64,000 nucleotides of DNA, taken from Macrotrachela quadricornifera (lineage: Eukaryota > Rotifera > Eurotatoria > Philodinida > Philodinidae). The DNA lies in assembly GCA_022393335.1 (NCBI GenBank), contig JAJEKB010021087.1, positions 843,792-907,791 on the forward strand, in the 5' to 3' direction. The translations under genes and the position numbers were made by a program. Of the stretch, positions 24,103 through 35,800 are shown piece after piece. The notes beneath the pieces are model-generated. The model saw only the letters and a program-made list of their open reading frames with translations, searched no databases and was not told the DNA's origin. Each line of letters begins with the position of its first letter. Position 1 is the stretch's first letter.

Positions 24103-25333
24103 GCTTCTTCTGAACCACTCCGTACCCTGATCCAGTTCGATTGCTTCTCAGTGTTCCAATAAGACAAGTATCATTTCGCAATGAAGTTTCTGCGAGAGAG
24201 ATATCTGCAAAGAAGTTGTCGACTACTACAATTTGAGCGTGCCCAAGATCAGTCGTTCGATCCTGCTTACCAGTATAAATCACAAAATTCCAAGTGTATC
24301 CGTTAGTGGCAGCTAGTTTGTATATCTTGACTCCATATTTATGTGTTTTTCTCGGAATATATTGTTTGAACAAGTCTCCTCTTCCATGGTACCATTGTCT
24401 CATCAAGAGAAATAACTGAACCAGGAATATAAATTGACTTAAATCTGGCTTTTAATAAGTTTACAAATGATGTGAATTTCAACAATCTGTCTTAGTCTAC
24501 ATGCTCTTCTTGGTTATTCGAAAACTGATAAAATTTGTCAAGTCATTCAAATGTATCTCTCGATATTGTGTTTTGAATGACTTCAGATCCAAACATCTTG
24601 CCTTTACTCCAGTAGTAATCTGTTTCTGGCATTTGTACTAATTCCCATTTCAGTAATAATTCCTAAAAAATTCGGGCATTTCAGCATTAGTAATAGGTTT
24701 CCATTGAAGAGCTTTCGACCGTTTGGTAAGCTTCTACCTTTGTATGTATTATTCTATATATCGATTAGTTTCACGAACCAGGAGACTAATAACTCATCAG
24801 TAGTGAGATATCGATTACAATTGATAGGATTGATCGTACTAGTTTCCATCATTCCATACTCCTCTGAGAACCGAGCATCCGATTCTGATTTGATTTTGCC
24901 CCACACTTGTAATCCAAATCTATCATCATCACCATCATTCGTAACTTGTTCTTCAGAGCTTGATGATTTGAATTGCATTCTGGAAAAAACCATTATCGAA
25001 ACTGCGTACATCACTCTGTGAGTTACTGCTTTCCTCTGTATCAGCTTCTTCGGATGGCATATGAATCACAAATGTTGAAAAACGTGAGTTTAGTTTATTA
25101 TCTTTATCTCGACTAGCATGATATATACTATATACATACCTATGAATAAATTGGAGAAATCCCATATACCAGAGAAGAAAAGATAATGAGGACAAATCCT
25201 AGTTACGAATTATGGAGATTGCCAACATACTGAAAAATATCAACGAGCGCATCTATCAAGAATGAACATGCATGAAAATTAGTATGGGCGAAACTATTTT
25301 CCTCGGAAAATCGAATCGCCGTGAGGGGGTTAA
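24103..25333 (-). pseudogene. piggyBac transposase relic with 5' terminus
   Basis: On the minus strand the piggyBac (DDE_Tnp_1_7) signatures are clear: D-Y-Y-W-S near 24615, S-L-D-E-T-M-V-P-W (first catalytic Asp, near 24400), F-K-Q-Y-I-P-R-K-T-H-K-Y-G-V-K, V-V-V-D-N-F-F-A-D (second Asp) and G-T-L-R-S-N-R. The acidic N-terminal region lies at about 24750-25195 in two frames. Lesions include stops near 24500 and 24553 and a frameshift at about 24390 between the D-E-T and Q-Y-I-P parts. The C-terminal third is missing, cut by the hAT-like element at 24102. Upstream, CCCCCTCACGGCGATTCG next to TTAA (25330-25333) looks like the element's 5' end with its TTAA target. The family is certain; the ends are inferred. 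Confidence 0.85.
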
Positions 25334-25696
25334 AAAATTATTATAGCTGATTGTGATAGTGGTATCGATGACTACTTATACGTATATATTCCTTGAATAG
25401 AATATATAGTGATTTCCAATATTACTTTTTAACAACAATCAGACGTAACATTTTAAACTAATTTTATTGATCTAACATCGCATAGGTGAATGTATTTTCA
25501 CACAAATAAGCAAATAAAATAATAATTATGACTGTACACAACAAACAAAGCGTTAACGAGACAACAAGAGAAATATATAGACATAACATAAATTTTCGAT
25601 TTCAAATATTTTGATTCTTTGATAATTCTTCATTTTTCTAAATAGAGAAAAAAATAATTTATGAATATTTTTACAATTTCAATTTTCATGTCTATA

Positions 25697-26082
25697 GGAT
25701 GTCCAGAAAGTCACTAGAGTTAGAAAAATTTGAAAATCTTCATTACGCCTCGAACAAACGGGCTCATTTTTTAGCCAACGACAGAGGCATGTTCATACTC
25801 TAAATCCATACGGTCAAGATTAGTGAGAGCTTTAGTTAAATATTACTATCGACTTCCATAAGAAAATCTTACTTTTTCACAGATGGAGAGAAAACATTAT
25901 ATAAGCTGGCGCAAAAGTCAATTTATCGAGAAGAAAATTGAATAATTCCATTATGGCTCAATCAAACCATCAGATTTAGAGTATGAACATGCCTCTACCG
26001 TTGGCTAAAAAATGAGCCTGTTTGGTTGAGACGTAATGGAGATTTTCAAATTTTTCTAACTCTAGTGACTTTCTGGACACCC
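25697..26082. mobile_element. 386-bp MITE, Tc1/mariner-like ends
   Basis: The left arm starts GGATGTCCAGAAAGTCACTA (25697); the right arm ends with the inverse TAGTGACTTTCTGGACACCC (26082). Arms of ~110 bp are over 90 percent identical, the closest pair in the window, so this copy is young. Flanking TATA/AATATA is consistent with TA targeting. No coding region; a 66-codon frame through the right arm is a shadow. Confidence 0.85.
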
Positions 26083-26639
26083 AATATATTGGGAGTATCC
26101 TTAGATCCTCAACTACTATATATTGAAAATAACCATGCGCTCTCAAGTATTATATATGAATGGTATCCTTCAGTCTTCAAACACTATATATTCGGTGTAT
26201 CCTTGCCCGTCCGGGTATATAAATAGGTTTTTGAGCATTAATTATTCAAAATAAAAGAACAAAAGAAAAGAAAAGTATTAATATATTCTGGTTGTGTTTA
26301 ATAGAACCAAACGGAATAAATAGATGTGATTCATTTCTACTCTGTCTGTAGCTAATAAAAGATATTTTATAATTTATTCTTCTCTTTCTTGCTTAGTATA
26401 AACAAGTAATAGTAGAATTACCTGCAATGTAAGTCAGACAACAGAAAGGAAGGACATGCGAATAATATAACGAAGATGTTTGGAACTAAGAAATCATTAG
26501 TATAAGAAAAAACAAAATATTTAATCATGAAGGAGAAAAAAAAGAAGAAAAATAATCAAAATTATGACAATTTTAATGTCATAGCAGAGAATATTGAAGA
26601 AAACAGCAACGTACACTACTTCAGCTCACTTGTCGTAGA

Positions 26640-26725
26640 TGATAAACAGACATCTTAATGATGGAAGACTTTGTACAGTTAAGGAAACCAGTGGATCACC
26701 TCGATCTATGCTACTTATCTTAAAT
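26640..26725 (+). repeat. Dispersed repeat fragment, copy 1
   Basis: TTAATGATGGAAGACTTTGTACAG, then GTGGATCACCTCGATC and GCTACTT, match 44060-44130 (TTAATGGTGGAAGACATTGTACGG, GATCGTCTCGATC, GCTACTT) at about 80 percent. The parent element is unknown. Confidence 0.6.
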
Positions 26726-27397
26726 AATTATTGGTTAAAGATCTATTAATATATCAGGAAACACAAGAGTACAATGAGTATATAGTATTTGAGGACCAAA
26801 AGGTGTCGTCCACATATAATACTTTAGAACCTATGAATACCCTCAATATATAGTACTTGACGACCTATGAATATTGTATGTTACAAGGTTCGATAATACT
26901 AAGTCCAGGACTGGTTGGGTTAGTTTTTCCTAGGGCATAGATAGATTTCTTACTCTGCAAACAAACACACACACATCTTCAATTTTGGAATTCAGATTTT
27001 GACTACATCAAAAAGAATAGACTACTATTTAAGTGGAATGATAACTAGTCTGAAACGGTTACTGGTAAACTGGTTACCAATTGCTACGATCAAGCGATCA
27101 CTAAATGTCCCCGTTGCATCCGTAATATTGAATTCAGTCGGTACCGGAAATTCCAGATTTCATCAGTCACATGATTATCATAACAATCTATCTCAGTGTG
27201 TGCCTTTGCCGGGTTAAAGACGAAATAAGGCTATAAGGAGAAGATGTCAAAGACTACTACATGGAGGTATCGATAGGATCTCGGATGCTGTGATATGAAG
27301 ATGTCCTGAGGTCCTTCAGAGTTATTACACGAAGACAACCACAGGACCTCAAAGCAAGGGGAAACAATTGATTGCAAATAGCAGAATCTTCTCGAAT
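26726..27397. other. Repeat-rich non-coding stretch
   Basis: It contains degenerate GTAT/CCTTAGATCCTC- and CTATATATTG-type motifs that also occur at 26083-26215 and 43900-44020, an (AC)n run near 26965, and a 72-codon frame at 26999-27217 without a recognised domain. Confidence 0.4.
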
Positions 27398-27774
27398 TAG
27401 GGATGTCAGGGTTCGGGGTTCTCGAGAACCTGGGATCTGGATGGGTTCCCCGTACTCAAAAACCCAGAACCCCATACCACTTTGTACAAAAAAGCCGTAG
27501 AAAGCTACGGAAAGATTTTATTGTATTTTACAAACGTAGAAAAATAGATTGTGAAGTGGGTTCTGGGTTCTCCCGGGAACGGAGCTCTTGGGGAACCCGG
27601 AACCCTGACACCCCCACACGCGGGTTCTTGTTTTCTGAGAACAAGGAACCTGCCTGAATCCCAGATTCTTAGGAATAGAGTACAAAACTGATGGTCTCAA
27701 CTGCGGTTTCCGAGAACAAGGAATTCGGGTGGGTTCCGAGTTCCTGGGGGCGGAACACGAAACTGACACCCCTA
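27398..27774. mobile_element. 377-bp hAT-type MITE with GGGTTC subterminal repeats
   Basis: Ends TAGGGATGTCAG (27398) and CTGACACCCCTA (27774) are inverse complements with one mismatch. Flanking 8-mers TCTCGAAT (27390-27397) and CCTCGAAT (27775-27782) match at 7 of 8, as expected for a hAT target duplication. The interior is unusually GC-rich for this window and carries many GGGTTC/GAACCC and GAGAAC motifs in both orientations. Long open frames on both strands are by-products of the GC content, not genes. Confidence 0.85.
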
Positions 27775-27905
27775 CCTCGAATCACTTGAAATCGTTGGAA
27801 TCACTCAGAGTCATTTGTGGGAAAATTCGATTTAATTTTTTATTTTGTTCATTTTTCTACACATTAATGCTCAAATTTAGGTATTGAAAATAGGTAACAT
27901 GCTAT

Positions 27906-28148
27906 TGTTCGGACCATTTGAAAGAGAATCCTTAATAACTCCTACATTAGCGCAGACAACACCATGTTGTATTCTTACAATAAGAGAGAAAATCTTTCCC
28001 TACATTTGATTGGCCGAAAACAAAATCTTCCTAGCCAATCAGATTTGAGGAAGGACTTTCTTTGCTATTGTAAAGATAAAACATAGTATTGTTCGTGTCG
28101 ATCGAGAGATTATCAAGGGTTTTCTTCCATGTAGTTCCAAACAATTAT
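27906..28148. repeat. Foldback repeat, ~243 bp, with a partial direct copy downstream
   Basis: ACAATAAGAGAGAAAATCTT with GATTGGC (left) pairs with GCCAATC and the inverse of TTCTTTGCTATTGT (right), and the outer parts pair back to ATTGTTCGGA. A second partial copy of the left arm (GTTCGAGCCATACGAAAGAG) starts near 28230. No coding region. Confidence 0.65.
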
Positions 28149-28824
28149 ATGTTTTGATCTGGCAATACTGAAGACTTTTTTAGCAAGATCTTTCTCCATT
28201 ATTGTCGGACCAAAACATATGTTTGTGTTCGAGCCATACGAAAGAGAATCCCTGCTGATTCTTTCAGATCGGCACAGAGAACACCATCTATAGTTCGTGC
28301 GAATCTAAGGATGCTCTCGTGACATATGACTTGAGTACCCATAGGTATTTCCCTAATATAACACTTAATGATCTCCGCTACTGGAAATGACCGAATCCAG
28401 GAAGTTCGAGCTCATCATTTGTCTTATCCGATAATGACCGAATTCTCGAATCCGGGATTCTCGAACTAATACCGATTTTGATTCATGATTAGTTGTGATG
28501 TTTAAAAGTGCTTCTCATTGCTTGTTCTTCGTTTATGATTTGCACTTGTATAGTGTGAACATTAGAATAGACGAACGAGCTTCCTCAGAGCGACTGCGAA
28601 ACAAAAGAGTCAACAGTGATACTAAACTAAGAATAGAGAAGTACATAGTATAGTCCTTTCTAACGAAAATATAATATCTCGCCACATACATTTTATGTTT
28701 CTATGGAACGTTTGTTTTTTATCTGCCATATGCTTTCTCTGTTATGTTTTTTTTTACTTATAATACTAGTACTGCTACGGTATCTCTTTAGGTCCTTTTA
28801 GAGTTTGAGGGAAAATAAATAAAA

Positions 28825-29140
28825 GTAGTACACCAATCGACGATCATGCCCTATTCTTTCCAGGTTCTTGTTTTTCTTTACTTTCAGACAAGATTCTTGT
28901 ATTCAGGCAAGAATTATAAGATATTCAAGATATATTTAACGTTCAGAGAAGAATCTTTTTTTTTTCTTTTAAAAAGAATCTTGTCTGAAGTTCAAGACCA
29001 AAAGAATCTTATATGAAAATTATGAAAAAACAGAAACTGGAAAGAAATATAAGATATTTTAATTTTTTACTATTCAGGCAAGGTTCTTATAATAGAAAAG
29101 AAAAAGATTCTTGTCAGCTTTTCAAGATCGACGACACGTG
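28825..29140 (+). repeat. CAGGCAAGAATCTTG-type repeat, copy 1
   Basis: It begins GTAGTACACCAATCGACGATC and contains CCTATTCTTTCCAGGTTCTTG, followed by many near-palindromic CAAGATTCTTG and TTCAGGCAAG motifs. It is an inverted copy of 32345-32602. Its right end (GATCGACGACACG) partly mirrors its left end, suggesting a small inverted-repeat element. Confidence 0.7.
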
Positions 29141-31060
29141 ATGTTATCTTTGTGTGATCAAATATATAAAGGTAATGTCTGAACGTTATTTATTCATTAA
29201 TGATTCGACAAGAAGTGCAATATGCTTTGGACATATACTTTTCCTAGAGCGTTCATTTAATTCAAACGACATCGAACAACTAATTTTTTCAATTGGATGT
29301 ATAGAAAAAGTTTCCATTTGATATCAAGGAAACAATGGAATATGTGATATCTTTTAGTGTACTCAAAAAGTGAGTACACTACTAAAATCGGTCTGTGTGT
29401 CCAGCCGGCCGGCCGTTTACACGATAACTTTTCACAATTACATTCGATTGAGCTGAAATTTTCTGCACAGAATTGTCTCATCAATATCTCGGTCGAGTTC
29501 GAAGATGAGAAGGATCTGGCAAGAAATAGTTGAGTTATCGAGAAAATTGTCATTATTCATCAGACCATCGCTGAGGGGGGGGGGGTACACGGATTTTTTC
29601 AAAAAAAATTTTTTGTCTCAGAATTATTTAAAACTTATATGAATCGACTCAGTTTTTAACGCTGATTCCGAATATGATATTAGTTTTGAATGAAATCGTA
29701 GTTTTTTAAGTGGATGTTGCCTAAACAGGGTCCTAAAGTGCACAAAATCTGTATCTTAAGGCCAGTGTACGTAAATATGTCTCAGGTGACTAGTGGTTTT
29801 GGGGTGTTCTAGAAGCATGGTTTTGCCGCTACTAATAAGAGTTATCAAATGGAAAAAATCCGAACTCGATAGCTTTTTATATTGGTGGATTATTATGAAA
29901 ACTAGCTATACCCTGTACAAATTGCACGGTTTTTTAATTTTTTTCAAAGAAAAGATTTATCATAATCATAATAAAACTTCAGATATCATATACCATTAGA
30001 TAGAGAATTTCATGGGCTGCAAAGTGACGCTAAGTTATAGGAGTAAATAGGTTGCGGACAAGATTTCCTCTGTATGACAGTGTCGAAAAACTATGAAAAA
30101 CTCATGTATCTTGACAATGCGTCAGTGTGATATTTGTTTGTTTTAAATATCACCAATACCAATTTTTTCAGAGTAGATAGAAATCGTTAAGAGCTATAAA
30201 ATGATGCAAAATAATAGGGATAGATATCCTGCGGGTTAATATTTATTCAATATCACACTTACGAAAAACCATGAAAAGGCCATATACCTTAATAGTGTGT
30301 TTGTGGGATATTCGTTTGTTCTCAATAGAGCCAACACTATTTTTATGTACTCGAAAAGTGATGTTCGCAATAGATTGATTTTGATCAATCTGTCTAAAAA
30401 AAAAGTTCATCATTGAGCGCACTAGGGAACTGCCCCTTAAGCTGTGCGAATGCCCTCTTTTTGCCAGATAAGACGTGGTGAGGAGTTAGTTCCGAAGACT
30501 TTATTTATCTGCATAAGTAAAAATTTCCTCTTTTAATTAAAGCTTGTTTCAAATTATATGCCATATTATAAACACATGTTAATTAAGTCAAAACATAGTA
30601 GAAGTTGTTGAGAGTTATCTTGAAAAGGTAAAAGAGGATCATAATGAGTACCGTTGTAATAAATACAAAATCCTAACTTATTCATAAATAAATTCATCGT
30701 TTTCTGAAGAGAATAAACAAAAACTAAAGAAAATCAAAGCAACAATTATTGTGTATAGTGAATAGTTTTTCTAATCAATAATAATTTACAGACTCAGAAC
30801 TTACCTAGACTAGATCAACTTAAAATTTTCAGATCCGGACCTGACGGGCTCTATTCGACACATTCTTGGATAACTCATCTGTCTTATTCGCTTTTTTAAG
30901 TACACATAACTCTCGGATTTAAATCCGAGGTTTCCGCATTTATTTTCTATTGTTTTCTGAAAAATTACAATTATTGAATATATTTCGATATTTTATTAAT
31001 CCATACCTTTCTATATTATATTTTTTAGATTTTTCAATATCCACAAAAGTATTTTTTTTT
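29141..31060. other. Non-coding stretch with a hairpin-capped repeat
   Basis: GTGTACTC-AAAAA-GTGAGTACAC at 29357-29379 is a perfect hairpin followed by CCGGCCGGCCG (29404) and CGATAACTTTTC, a pattern typical of short interspersed elements. A 12-G run occurs at 29575. GCTGATTCCGAATATGATAT at 29660 recurs near 8975 and, diverged, at 7060. No gene is recognised. Confidence 0.45.
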
Positions 31061-32182
31061 ATGGACGAAGGAAATCTTGATTCGTTCAAGAAATTATTGT
31101 TTGATAATGCTCTTGGTAATATATGTAATATCTATATGCACTTTGTATCTTTTTGACTGAAATACTATTTTTTTAGGGTCGGTACCACATACAAATAAAC
31201 AAAATCGATGGCGTCATAAGAAAAAAGATCAACATCATCATTTACCAGTTGAACATTTTGTATATAACTTAATTTAATCGAGCTAAATCAAAATATAAAT
31301 TTTTGCACTTTTCTTTTTTTAGAATGGATCAAATCCATACTCATCTGATATTATGGAAAATTTTGAAAATGATGTTACTATGGATAATCGAATTTTTGAT
31401 GATAATATGGATCTTCATGATTCACCTATGGATGATACACATGCTGATGATACTCGTACTGGTATTATATTTAATAATGATACATATGCTCATGATTATA
31501 TACTTAATGATGAAGATTATAATTATGGTTATGATTTTAATCCGAATTTGGCTCATGTGAGCAATTATCTCATATAGTACACATAGTAACAACTAATATG
31601 AATTTAATTAATATTAATTATTTTTCTTATTCTGTTAGCAAGCAAAAGTATTGCAAACTCGACAACAAAATGATGACGAATATGTTTCAATCGTAAGTGG
31701 TTAAATCAGAACTCAGAACACTCTCAATACATTGATTTTGTTTTATAGAAAGGATATTAAATTGTACAAAGTGTAGAACATTTATTAATAGATCTTTTTA
31801 TTTGCAGGAATTAAGTGGGATTAATGTGTCTCATGTTCAACGTGGTGCATCATTAAATCTAACTCCTAGAACTTTAGTAGGCACTGGATATGGTGAAATG
31901 GCATTATTTAATGACTTACATCCAAGTGAATTTGACATATTGTTGAGTAAGATACATTTAGAAAGTTGATGTTTTCTAATGTGAATTTTGTTTTCTTTAA
32001 GTTACTTGTCATACATTCATGGACTTCATCCGGCAACTACTTTGGCAAACAGTCAAGTAATAAAAAATTCATTACAACAAATGAAACAAGACATTAAAAA
32101 ACAAACGTCGAATCAATCATCAAAAAGAAATACAACAGCAGTTCAGCGTATCCATGGTGCACATAACGATAATGAGGTTTGA
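31061..32182 (+). CDS. Asp-rich protein of unknown function, six exons
   Basis: ATG at 31061 opens exon 1 (31061-31115), followed by GT-AG-bounded exons 31177-31259, 31323-31556, 31639-31692 and 31808-31946, all in one frame. The sixth exon (about 32000-32182) clearly codes, with a Lys/Gln-rich tail ending N-D-N-E-V-stop. However, the AG at 32000-32001 joins it one frame off, so either the donor near 31946 is different or there is a frameshift there. The product, ~260 residues, has a short acidic N terminus, a His/Lys-rich patch (K-K-K-D-Q-H-H-H), a long Asp/Asn/Met-rich segment (exon 3), and a conserved-looking stretch S-H-V-Q-R-G-A-S-L-N-L. No transmembrane helix or known domain was recognised. 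Splice logic supports a real gene; the function is unknown. Confidence 0.65.
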
Positions 32183-32344
32183 AAAAATAAGATTTTTTTT
32201 TGATAATGAAAAATTTATGTTTTTCTTGTGTTAAAAATTGAAACTGCTCTAATAATATATGAAATTAAAAGTATTTTTTTTGTACATGATGTGCAAAATC
32301 ATAATAAAATTATATGAAAAAGAGAGTAATAATAACCTACAAAA

Positions 32345-32602
32345 ATGTTCTTTAATATAACCTGAATCAGGCAAGCAATACAAAAAATAAGAAACAGACT
32401 AGAATATAAGAAAGAAAAGAATCAGGCAAGAACATCAAGAATAATAAGAATCAGGCAAGAATTCAAAAAAAGCAAGGATCAGGCAAGATCAGTTTTTTCA
32501 GGCAAGAATCTTGTATGGAAGGAATGGAAAAAGAATCTTGTCTGAAAATCAAGAAAAACAAGAACCTGGAAAGAATAGGACAAGATCGTCGATTGGTGTA
32601 GT
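32345..32602 (-). repeat. CAGGCAAGAATCTTG-type repeat, copy 2 (inverted)
   Basis: AATCAGGCAAGA occurs five or more times, followed by AAGAATCTTGTCTGAAA, CAAGAACCTGGAAAGAATAG and GATCGTCGATTGGTGTAGT. The last blocks are the exact inverse of the start of copy 1 at 28825, 3.5 kb away. Confidence 0.75.
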
Positions 32603-32800
32603 AACTAAATCTATTCTACTCTTTTCCTACAATCAGATATTGTTTGATACTTTATGTGCGAATGATTAACTCGAGAATAAGACATCTTGTTTATAATCCT
32701 CAAAGAATGTCACTTCAGATCTGCATACCGATTTGTTTTCTTGGATAGTGTCTAACTACTTTTCAGCGAAACAAAAAAGTTTCTTTTTTCTACTAACCTT

Positions 32801-35800
32801 TCAAAACTGAAGTCTACTTCGTATCCGTATCATTTGTCGATATTGTTGGACAGATTTGTGAAATTCTTGTGTATACAATTTCGATGGAATAACAAATACA
32901 ACAAAAGTAAGCATAGGTGGAATAAATGAAATAAAGTATCCAATAATAAGTATCCATCCATTATTAGTTGATTTCATACAACCTGAAATAAAAGAAATGA
33001 TTAATCGTGGAATTGCAAGAATAATCAAAATAATTGGAGCAATGAGTAATTGACGATGTTGGTGGATTTGTTCACGTAATATTATTTTATAAGGTTTACG
33101 TTTTTCAATATTTGTTCGTTGTCGAGTTGTCAGAACAATAATCATAATAGATGATATAATATTGATGATAAATGGAACAAAAAAATGAAACATATTTATG
33201 AATGTATTGTATGCTTGTAAACTAGTTGAATAACTAATAATACACCATATACGTTTTTCTTCATTATCATTATCATCATCTAACAGACGTCGATGAATAG
33301 GATCATGAATATTTGTAAGAATATTTAGAATAATAAGAATAATAATGATATATTTAGCCATTTTTTTACTTTTATTTTTATTAAAATTAATTCCTTTAAT
33401 AGCAGTAAATGCTCGTTCAATTGCTACACATGCATTTAACCATTGATCCATATTAAGACTAAATCTCAATAAAAAATCCATTGTATGACATTGAAATTTA
33501 AGAAATGATCGATTTGTATTATATGTCTTTTGTGTTATAATAAGTATTATTAATTTAACTGTAAATATAATTATTGTAAATAATGTTGTTATTGATGATC
33601 CAAATAAATATAAACCACAACCAACTTTACGTGGTTCTTTAGTTTTAAATGTAATCAGAGATAAAATACCATTTATAAGACCTACTAAAAACATAACTGT
33701 TGTCAATGCAATGCTTACTTTAATAATAGAAGGTTGATCTTTCATATTAACATTTGGTTTAATATAATAACCTAAAATAGCATCAAGTGAAAGACCAAAT
33801 AAAGTTGAACGAAATTGACATCGTTTTCCATAAACACATGACGGACAAACACAAATTGATGTTTGAGGACAATTAGGTCTATCTTGTAAACATTGGGCAT
33901 TATTTTCACAATTACTTTCACCAAAACAATCATATTTAATTGAAGTATTAAATTCAAAACAATTTGCAACATGTTGATCATTACATAAACAAAAATGATT
34001 ATCATCATAAAAACAAGATGATGATGATGATTCTATTTGACATGCTAAATGATAATATTTAATTCGACGAATAAGATGATATTTACTTATTGTTTCATTT
34101 AATATTTCATTTATATATTTACAACGATCTGATGATTTAATTAATCGTTTAATAATTGACGATTGTTTGTAAATATTTTGTACAGTAATTAAATAATATT
34201 CTTTAATGAAAAGTTCAATAAATGCAATATGAAATGGTCTTGACCATTGAATAGTAACTGATTTTTGATCAATAGGAATTGTTTTATATGTCGAACCATT
34301 TTCAGGTGGAGCATTATCATCTACTCGAATAAAATGAACAAGTATTGATTCTGGTAAAGTTAAATTTTTCTCAAATGAAATAATTATTTTATTATCAATT
34401 ATTTCACATCTATCTCCACTAAAACCATTTTGACAATTACAGATAAATTGCTTATTAGATGCAACATTTTCATCAATAGACATACATTGACCATTATTTT
34501 CACATTGATTTGATTGACAAATTGTACTTTGAAGAAAACAATTCAAACCCCATTTATTCAAAGGACAAATACAAATTGATCGATTATTAGATGAAATCCC
34601 AATACATAATGAATCGAATGAACACATACATTTATATTTCATATGACAATATATTCCCGACCATTCTCTATCACATTTACAAAAACTAATATTTTTAAAT
34701 CCATTTATATATTTAATACATTGACCATGTAGACATGGTAAATCTGAACAATGTTCAATATTTTCACTTGTACGTGGAATATGAAATTGAAAAGCAATAC
34801 GTTGCACTGGTAAAAATGAATATTTAACTGGTATTAAAAAAACTTCCACGATATTTAAATGATATTTTTTCATATATATCAATATGAATAAAATAATTAT
34901 TTGTTTGAAGTTTTGGTCGAGTTGAATAAACTAAATAAATATTAAATTTTGTTTTACAATGATAAGTATAAAGATAAGTTATATGTTGATATGAATGAAT
35001 TAGTTTTTCATTTGTATCATCAATAAGTGAAATAATCAAAGAAAATAATATTCGTCGCGAATCTGAATATGTTTGAAATTTAATAATAAAACTAATTCGT
35101 TGATTTTGATATTGACATTGATTTCCATAATAACTTGGTGGACAAAGACATGTTTCAATTGTTGAATTATTTAACCAAATTTTTAAAGGAATTCCACGAT
35201 GACAACGTAGAGGATATTGATGAATCAATGAATTAATAGAATAATATGTATTATCATCTTCAGTAATTAATTGTTTGACTGATTTAATTGATTTATCAAT
35301 GGCGAAATTAATAATTGGTAGTTTATTCCTATAATCAATCAGTCTACAAAGGAACATTGCAACATCGGTTTGGCTCATTTCATCCTGCATCCAACATATA
35401 CTACCAAGTTGTTCATTATCTCGATTTTTCTCACAAAAATCTTCATCATCTCCTTGTGTACAATCTTTCTTCCCATCACATAAACTAAAAGGATCTAAAC
35501 AATGTTGACTCGTATTATTCTTACAATAAAAATTGTCCCATTGTAATTCATATCCATTTGGTCGACATAATTTTGGTTCATCAGTCCCACCAATACAATC
35601 AATATGTCCATCATTAAATTTTTCAATGGATAAACATGTTAGATTATATGTATTCGATGATACACATATGTGATGATTATGTGGACATTTTAATAATAAT
35701 GATGATGAATTACAATTAACTTCATCAGCTCCATTTAAACAATTCCAAATTCCATCACATTTTGTATAAGTATTATTACATATCCAATATTGACATTCAC

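Noticed and set aside
27403..27769. Overlapping open frames on both strands rich in Pro, Arg and Gly
   Set aside because: They lie entirely inside the GC-rich hAT-type MITE; open frames on both strands come from its GGGTTC arrays.
31303..31560. 85-codon Met/Ile/Leu-rich frame
   Set aside because: It is the wrong frame of exon 3 of the Asp-rich gene (the GAT codons read out of register).
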